NCBI GenBank assembly: GCA_963760935.1
Contig: CAVXFB010000008.1
Location: 434,001 to 498,000 of the forward strand
DNA length: 64,000 nucleotides
Direction of reading: 5' to 3'
DNA from: CAVXFB01 sp963760935
GTDB taxonomy: Bacteria > Planctomycetota > Planctomycetia > Pirellulales > Thermoguttaceae
This document shows positions 58,657 to 64,000 of the stretch, one piece after another (position 1 is the stretch's first letter; every line of letters starts with the position of its first letter). The position numbers were made by a program, and so were the translations under genes. Below the pieces are notes generated by a model. The model saw only the letters and a list, made by a program, of their open reading frames with translations. It ran no database searches and had not been told where the DNA came from.

Positions 58657-61600
58657 TCAATCGCCGGACGGCGGCGTCTCGTCACTCGCGGCGGGCGATT
58701 GCTCTTTGGGAACCGCCTTTTCTTCGCTCGCCTTTGGTACTTGGTCCTCGGGCGGCGATTGCCGGTCGGCGGCGGGCGGCGTCGGTTGTTGATAGAACTG
58801 GAGCAAGTCGCCAAAGGTTCGCATCGGTTCCTTGCCGGCCTTCATTTCCTCGGTGATGGGGATGAGCGGTTTCGGCGCGGGGCGCGGTCGCTGCGGTGGA
58901 CGATATTGTTGCTGCTGTGGGCGTCCGTGGCCTTGCGGCCGTGCTGGCGGACGCTGGCCGGCTGGTCGCGGCGGACGTTGCGGCCGATTCTCATGGCGTG
59001 GAGCGCCGCCTTCGGCTGCCGATTTTTCACGCGGCGGCCGGGCCGGTCGTGGTGGATGCTGTGGGCGCTGCGCGCCGGGTGGGACCATCGTCAACGACAC
59101 GCGACGCCGCTCCTTGTCGACCTCCATGACCCAGACTCGCACGATATCGCCGACCGCCACCACATCGTGTGGGTCGCGGACGAACTTGTCGGCCAGGCGG
59201 CTGACGTGGACCAGCCCGCTGTCGTGCATGCCGATGTCGACGAAGCAGCCGAAGTCGACCACATTCAACACGGTGCCGGTCAGTTCCATGCCCCGCGATA
59301 GGTCCTCGATCTTGATCACGCCGCGTTTGAATACGGGGGCGGGCAGGTCCTCGCGGGGATCGCGGCCCGGCCGGGCAAACTGCGACAGCATGTCCTTGAG
59401 CGTCAGCAGGCCGACGTCCAACTCCTTGGCCAACGGCTCCAGCTCGACCTGAGCGATACGCTCGGCCAAGGTGGCGACGGTCTCCTTGCTGGCCAAATCC
59501 GTAGCGGCCCCCTGCAATCGTTCGAGTGCCTGATTGGCCACCGGATAGCTTTCGGGATGAATCCACGTGGCGTCGAGCGGATTATCGCCGGCGGGGATTT
59601 TGAGGAACCCGGCCGCCTGGACGAAGGTTGCCTCACCCAGCCCTGGCACTTCGCGCAATTGTTCGCGGCTGCGGAAGGGTCCATGCTCGCGACGATGCTC
59701 GTACAGTCGCCGGGCCGTCAGTTGGTTCAAGCCGGAGACATATCGCAGCAGTGCCGGACTGGCCGTATTGACATCGACGCCGACGTAATTGACGCACGAC
59801 TCGACAACCTCGTCCAATGAGGTGGCCAGATGCTTGGCTTTGACGTCGTGCTGATACAGCCCTACGCCAATGCTGGCAGGATCGATCTTCACCAGCTCGC
59901 TCAGCGGGTCCTGCAATCGGCGGCCGATCGAGATCGCGCCGCGGAGCGTGGCATCGCACTCGGGCAGCTCTTCACGGCCAGTGCGGCTGGTGGAATAGAC
60001 GCTGGCGCCGGCTTCGTTGACGATGACATAGGCAACGCCCTGATCCTTCAGGTCGTTCTCGATCAGGTCGGCGAAAAAATCTTCGGTATGGCGGCAGGCA
60101 GTGCCGTTACCGATAACGATCACGGTGAGTTGATGCTCGCGGATCAGGTCGAGAACCTTCTTCTTCGCTTCGTCGCGATGGTCGGCTTTGCCGACTAGAT
60201 AGATCACGCCTTGGCCGAGCAAATTGCCAAATTGATCGAGGGCCGCCATTTTGCAGCCGCTCTTAAAGCCGGGGTCGACCGCCAGCACGCGATGGTTATG
60301 CACCGGCGGCTGCAAGAGCAGATTGCGGAGGTTCCGGGCGAAGACGCCCACCGCGTGGGTTTCCGCGCGATCGGTCAATTCGCGGCGAATATCGCGCTCG
60401 AGGCTGGGCACGATCAAGCGGACCAGCGCATCGCGAGCACAGCCGCGGAGATAGTCGGCATGTGGATGGCCCGGCGGCACGAGCATTTCTTCCAAAACGT
60501 CGATCATCGGCTGCAAGTCGACATCGATCCGGACCCGCAGAATTCGTGCCCGCTCGCCACGATTGATCGCCAGGATGCGATGCGGCGGCATCTTCTTGAG
60601 TTCTTCGCGGTAGTCGAAGTAGTCGCGGAAGGCTTTGATCTTCTGCTCTTCCACTTTCTTCTTTTTCAGTTCGCGCTTCTTCTGCATGGCCTCCTTGGCC
60701 TGCTGCCTTGCCAACTTCCGCTGTGCGGCGGCGCTGGGGGCTGGCACGCTCGGCGGCGGCGCCTCTAGCCCCAAGGGCAGCAATCCCTGGACGAACGTGG
60801 GGCGATCGGCAACCTCGCTCGCTGGCAGAGTCTCGGCGGCCTGTTCGGCTGGCTCAGCGTCCGACGACGGCGTCAGATCGGCTTGCGGCGATGCCGGCGG
60901 CTCGGCTTCGTGCGGCGGCGGAGCTGTCGTTTCGACCGCTTGCTCGGGCTCTTGCTGCGGCTCCAGGGCCGGCGAAGGATTCGGCGTGGTCTCCGGCGTC
61001 GAAGCGACCTCAGTAGCCTGCGGCGCCTGATTCTCCGAACTCGGCGCTGGCTTCACTTCGGGAGATGGCTTTGTATCCGTGGGAATCCGGCTGCTCACCA
61101 AGACGCCGGTCCGCTGCAAAACTTCTCGCAAGCGCTGACGCAACTCGGCCTGTTCGCTGAACTGCTCGGCAAGAATGTGTCCGGCCCCGAGCAGCGCGTC
61201 GGCCGCCGTGGGGACGCGTCGATCGGTGCTAATAAACTCTGCCGCCCGCGCGTCGAGATCGGCACACGTCGGCGCCGCCTCAAGAATCTCGCGGGCAAGC
61301 GGTTCGAGGCCGCGCGCCCTCGCAGCCGTGGCCAACGTCTGCTTCTTGGGCTTGTACGGCAGATACAGATCTTCGAGCCGCTTGGTTGTCGTGGCCGATA
61401 GGATTTGCTTGGCGAGCTTCTCGGTGAGTTTGCCTTGCGATTCGATCGAGCGAAGGATGGTCTGCTTGCGATCGGCCAGCAACCGCATTTTGACCAGCCG
61501 TCCTTGGATCTCGCGAATCTGCTCTTCGTCGAGCCCACCGGTCTGATCTTTGCGATAGCGGGTGATGAAGGGGACGGTATTCCCCTCGTCGAGCAATTCG

Positions 61601-61680
61601 ACCGCGGCTTGGATCTGCCGCAGAGGAATGTCGAGCCCACGTCCGACTTGCCGCAGATCGATCGTTACCGTGCTTGCCAT
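58657..61680 (-). CDS. tex: Tex-family transcription/RNA-binding protein
   Basis: A 1007-aa Tex protein (usual length ~770). The Tex N-terminal helical region starts 'MASTVTIDLRQVGRGLDIPL'. A Pro/Glu/Ala-rich insert lies at about 210-330, then YqgF-like RNase H fold ('LAVDPGFKSGCKMAALDQFG'), HhH motifs ('NTASPALLRYVSGLNQLTAR') and S1 domain ('LTGTVLNVVDFGCFVDIGMH'). A basic Pro/Arg/Gln tail and an acidic Pro/Glu end follow. Start 61680 is chosen by family N-terminus. It is involved in transcript handling and stress. Confidence 0.9.
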   Translation of the reverse strand: MASTVTIDLRQVGRGLDIPLRQIQAAVELLDEGNTVPFITRYRKDQTGGLDEEQIREIQGRLVKMRLLADRKQTILRSIESQGKLTEKLAKQILSATTTKRLEDLYLPYKPKKQTLATAARARGLEPLAREILEAAPTCADLDARAAEFISTDRRVPTAADALLGAGHILAEQFSEQAELRQRLREVLQRTGVLVSSRIPTDTKPSPEVKPAPSSENQAPQATEVASTPETTPNPSPALEPQQEPEQAVETTAPPPHEAEPPASPQADLTPSSDAEPAEQAAETLPASEVADRPTFVQGLLPLGLEAPPPSVPAPSAAAQRKLARQQAKEAMQKKRELKKKKVEEQKIKAFRDYFDYREELKKMPPHRILAINRGERARILRVRIDVDLQPMIDVLEEMLVPPGHPHADYLRGCARDALVRLIVPSLERDIRRELTDRAETHAVGVFARNLRNLLLQPPVHNHRVLAVDPGFKSGCKMAALDQFGNLLGQGVIYLVGKADHRDEAKKKVLDLIREHQLTVIVIGNGTACRHTEDFFADLIENDLKDQGVAYVIVNEAGASVYSTSRTGREELPECDATLRGAISIGRRLQDPLSELVKIDPASIGVGLYQHDVKAKHLATSLDEVVESCVNYVGVDVNTASPALLRYVSGLNQLTARRLYEHRREHGPFRSREQLREVPGLGEATFVQAAGFLKIPAGDNPLDATWIHPESYPVANQALERLQGAATDLASKETVATLAERIAQVELEPLAKELDVGLLTLKDMLSQFARPGRDPREDLPAPVFKRGVIKIEDLSRGMELTGTVLNVVDFGCFVDIGMHDSGLVHVSRLADKFVRDPHDVVAVGDIVRVWVMEVDKERRRVSLTMVPPGAQRPQHPPRPARPPREKSAAEGGAPRHENRPQRPPRPAGQRPPARPQGHGRPQQQQYRPPQRPRPAPKPLIPITEEMKAGKEPMRTFGDLLQFYQQPTPPAADRQSPPEDQVPKASEEKAVPKEQSPAASDETPPSGD

Positions 61681-61861
61681 ATAGGGTCCACATTGCCCGG
61701 AAGAGCCATATTCTACAGAAGAATCGGCTTTCCAAGTCTCATCGCGCCAGCAAGGATGCCGGGCAAAAGCCGCATTTTCCTCGAAAATGATCAAACCTGC
61801 AAGGCACCCGCGTCCGATACTAGGCAACGGATAGGGTGGGCCCATCAAGGAAGGATCGCCC

Positions 61862-62101
61862 ATGAACGCCAGTCACCTGCGCGTGTACTACGGCCCTCAG
61901 GAAGAGACGGCCAACGTTGCGGTAAGCGACCATCAACAGACGGTCACCGTGCCGCTGATGGAGATCATGCCACTATTGGCCGATGCGGTGCAATCGCAGC
62001 GGACGTGGCTGCGTGACTTTGCTGACGATGAAGTCACGATCTCTATGGACCTCTATGAAGTCATCCTAGCTTACCAGCATTACCGCCGCCCGTCGGCATG
62101 A
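61862..62101 (+). CDS. Hypothetical protein, 79 aa
   Basis: A soluble mixed alpha/beta protein: start MNASHLRVYYGPQEETANVA, then 'VTVPLMEIMPLLADAVQSQR' and 'DEVTISMDLYEVILAYQHYR'. AAGGAAGG lies upstream. Unknown family; divergent from tex. Confidence 0.65.
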   Translation: MNASHLRVYYGPQEETANVAVSDHQQTVTVPLMEIMPLLADAVQSQRTWLRDFADDEVTISMDLYEVILAYQHYRRPSA

Positions 62102-62285
62102 GGCCGGCGCATGAGTGGCGGTAAACCGGCTTGGCTCAGCCCGGCTCCCAGCGCCCGGGCTGATGTCGTTTCTTGGTGTATTTCAGCGCGTCGACATCGG
62201 CTGTTTTGCGGCCGACGGTACGTCGGTGCGAAACAGGGCAAGCCGCCGTGCCGACGGCCGCTAAACGTCAAATCGACCGAATTCG

Positions 62286-62597
62286 CTAGTCGACGAGCCC
62301 ACCCACCGTCGCCGGCAGGACGAAGATCTTCCCATCGCCCATACGACCGGTGCGAGCCACTTCGACGAGCGTTCGCACGACTTCGTCGACGCGTAGATCG
62401 TCGACCCACAGGGTGATCTCGACCTTTGGCAGATAGGCCATCGAATACTCGCTGCCGCGATATTCGTCGAGATAGCTCTTTTGCCGCCCGTAGCCTTTCA
62501 CTTCGCAGACACCGCAGGCCTCGACCGGCGCAAGCTTCAGTGCGTCGAGGACCTTTTCGACGAGGTACGGCTTTACGACGGCGATGACTTGTTTCAT
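62286..62597 (-). CDS. P-II family nitrogen regulatory protein
   Basis: A 103-aa protein: start MKQVIAVVKPYLVEKVLDAL, T-loop region 'KGYGRQKSYLDEYRGSEYSM' with the Tyr that can be uridylylated, and C-terminal 'TGRMGDGKIFVLPA' nucleotide-binding motif. Senses 2-oxoglutarate and ATP/ADP and controls glutamine synthetase or transport. No amtB gene is seen alongside. Start 62597 is the family start. Confidence 0.9.
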   Translation of the reverse strand: MKQVIAVVKPYLVEKVLDALKLAPVEACGVCEVKGYGRQKSYLDEYRGSEYSMAYLPKVEITLWVDDLRVDEVVRTLVEVARTGRMGDGKIFVLPATVGGLVD

Positions 62598-62613
62598 GCG
62601 ACTGATCTTGCTG

Positions 62614-62644
62614 TCTACGTGGCGCGTCGAGAGCACGCCCTACT
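62614..62644. repeat. 31-bp repeat, copy 1
   Basis: TCTACGTGGCGCGTCGAGAG..., nearly identical to 62774-62804 (one mismatch). Each neighbours an inverted GGTCCGC/GCGGACC palindrome ('GTAGGGTCCGC...' near 62681 and 'GCGGACCCTACGG' near 62761). Part of a composite intergenic repeat. Confidence 0.85.
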
Positions 62645-62773
62645 TCGTGCCCTTCGTGGACAACGTCATTCCGAAACCTCGTAGGGTCCGCCACGCGGAC
62701 CATTGTGCAATTCGTTTCGCCGGGTACGACTGAATGGGAATTGTCAGAAGGTCCGCACGGCGGACCCTACGGT

Positions 62774-62804
62774 TTCTACGTGGCGAGTCGAGAGCACGCC
62801 CTAC
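62774..62804. repeat. 31-bp repeat, copy 2
   Basis: Second copy of the 62614 unit, reading TCTACGTGGCGAGTCGAGAG..., overlapping the murJ stop region. Confidence 0.85.
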
Positions 62805-64000
62805 TCAGGGTCAACATTCCCGCCGCTTATTAACATACCGAGCTCGCGGCCGCCGAGCAACCAATGCGTGGCGCAATAGGCTGCGCCGCCCAGGCCGATC
62901 GGCACGGCCACCGCGATAAACTGCATAGTCAGCCGGCCATCGCTCGATACCATGCCGACCACGACTCGAACAACCACCGCCATGACGAGCGTGGCTACAA
63001 TCGTGCGCACGGCAGTGGCCGTCAAGGGCCGCCAGCCGATGACTGCATGGCGACGCGAGAAGATGAACACCAGCACGAACAACTGCACGGCGGCCGCCAC
63101 GGCGGTGGAAATGGCCAGTCCCGCCTCGGCCAGCGGCCAGATGAGCGTGAGGTTTAAGGCGAGATTCAGCGCGACCATCCAGACCGCGACGCGGACTGGC
63201 GTGCCCGCGTCGTTCAGGGCGTAAAAGCCGCGGATAATGACGGGCGAGGCGCAGTACGCCCAAACGCCGGAGGCATAGCAAGCGATCATGCGTGCGGCGC
63301 GTATGGTGTCGTTCGGCCCAAACTGTCCATGTTGGAAAAGCAGCCGCGCCAGCGGCTCGGCCAGCAGGATCAGCCCTACGCCCGCTGGCACGCCCAGACA
63401 GATCACCAGCCGCAATCCGAGCGTCATGTCGGTGCCCAATTGGCGTCGATCACCCCGTGCAGCATGGCGGCTCAGCAAGGGGAAGATGGCCACGGCCACG
63501 GCGGTACCGACGATGCCCAGCGGAAATTCGTACAGCCGTTCGCCGTAGTAGATTGCCGCGGCGGCGCCTTGCTCCATCGGATAGCGGACCGCGCCGGCCA
63601 GCCACGAGATGTACTCGGGTCCGTCGGCGGCTCGGGCCAGCCCCCAAGCGATGAAGCTGTCGTTAAACGTGTTGATTTGCGTGACCGCCAAGCCGACGAG
63701 CATCGGCGCCAGGTTGCGGCCGATCTGCCGGATGCCATCCCGGGCTGCCGACCAGTTGTAATCGAAGTGAAAGCCGAGCCGACGAAGCATTGGCAATTGG
63801 ACCACGACCTGTGCTACTCCCGCCACGATCACGCCCGCGGCCAACACATACGCCTGGGTTACTTGATCGCCGGCGAACCAGCGTGCCGCCACCCAGGCGG
63901 CAATAAGCCAGACGACGTTGAGCATCGCCGGGGTCAAGGCGGGCACGGTAAAATGCTGCGAGGCATAGAGCATCGTGGTCAATTGGGCGGCGATGCATAT
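62801..64000 (-). CDS. murJ: Lipid II flippase MurJ, N-terminus outside the window
   Basis: The frame is open to the window end. In-window part is about 399 residues with many membrane helices: 'NLAPMLVGLAVTQINTFNDS', 'VPAGVGLILLAEPLARLLFQ', 'FYALNDAGTPVRVAVWMVAL'. These are MurJ/MviN features; the N-terminal ~100+ residues are missing. MurJ exports lipid II for peptidoglycan, a notable presence in planctomycetes. Confidence 0.9.
   Translation of the reverse strand: MCIAAQLTTMLYASQHFTVPALTPAMLNVVWLIAAWVAARWFAGDQVTQAYVLAAGVIVAGVAQVVVQLPMLRRLGFHFDYNWSAARDGIRQIGRNLAPMLVGLAVTQINTFNDSFIAWGLARAADGPEYISWLAGAVRYPMEQGAAAAIYYGERLYEFPLGIVGTAVAVAIFPLLSRHAARGDRRQLGTDMTLGLRLVICLGVPAGVGLILLAEPLARLLFQHGQFGPNDTIRAARMIACYASGVWAYCASPVIIRGFYALNDAGTPVRVAVWMVALNLALNLTLIWPLAEAGLAISTAVAAAVQLFVLVFIFSRRHAVIGWRPLTATAVRTIVATLVMAVVVRVVVGMVSSDGRLTMQFIAVAVPIGLGGAAYCATHWLLGGRELGMLISGGNVDPE

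Overview
The window looks like a planctomycete chromosome (Pirellulales-like), probably an assembled genome of modest quality. The evidence is an unusually long SecA, DUF1080 and PEP-CTERM proteins, a MoxR/DUF58/BatA/VWA/DUF4159 cluster, FloA, a Tex protein with low-complexity inserts, Kdo transferase (so an LPS-type envelope), an ECF sigma/anti-sigma pair, and many dispersed palindromic intergenic repeats. No rRNA, CRISPR array or complete tRNA was seen.

Region 1 (1-6.7 kb) is an integrative element. A tyrosine recombinase (C-terminus just outside the window) and a small excisionase-like gene are followed by an unknown 362-residue protein and a remarkable composite reading frame: a primase/helicase-like ATPase joined to a beta-CASP metallo-beta-lactamase fragment joined to a DUF1524 HNH-type nuclease end. 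Then come five copies of a 9-bp iteron-like motif, the 3' half of a tRNA-Ser (attachment site), and a second, 5'-truncated copy of the recombinase that is identical over 683 bp except for one base.

Region 2 (6.8-22.7 kb) is a block of small genes rich in regulators and stress functions: DUF1080, a YycJ-like hydrolase, CDGSH, rhomboid, CsrA with a small partner, DksA-like, an acidic protein, two methyltransferases, a K+ channel, a HEAT/SEC-C protein, GT2, SUI1, DUF1653, a cold-shock protein, a BON protein and a dual-specificity phosphatase. It ends with a broken REP-associated transposase and a REP-like palindrome.

Region 3 (22.8-33 kb) is the MoxR - DUF58 - BatA-like - VWA operon on the minus strand with a divergent cyclase-fold/DUF4159 gene. 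It is interrupted between MoxR and DUF58 by a retropepsin-like gene and small genes.

Region 4 (33-64 kb) is core chromosome with toxin-antitoxin pairs between the genes: secA, waaA, metK, alaS, lactate permease, an acyltransferase-like membrane protein, a PEP-CTERM protein, floA, a TPR/SEC-C protein, an ECF sigma factor with its anti-sigma factor, tex, a P-II protein and murJ (cut by the window end).

At least eight otherwise well conserved genes outside the element, including the essential metK, carry 1-2 base frameshifts, mostly in G/C runs. Indel errors in the assembly are the likeliest cause, and this should temper interpretation of the broken genes.
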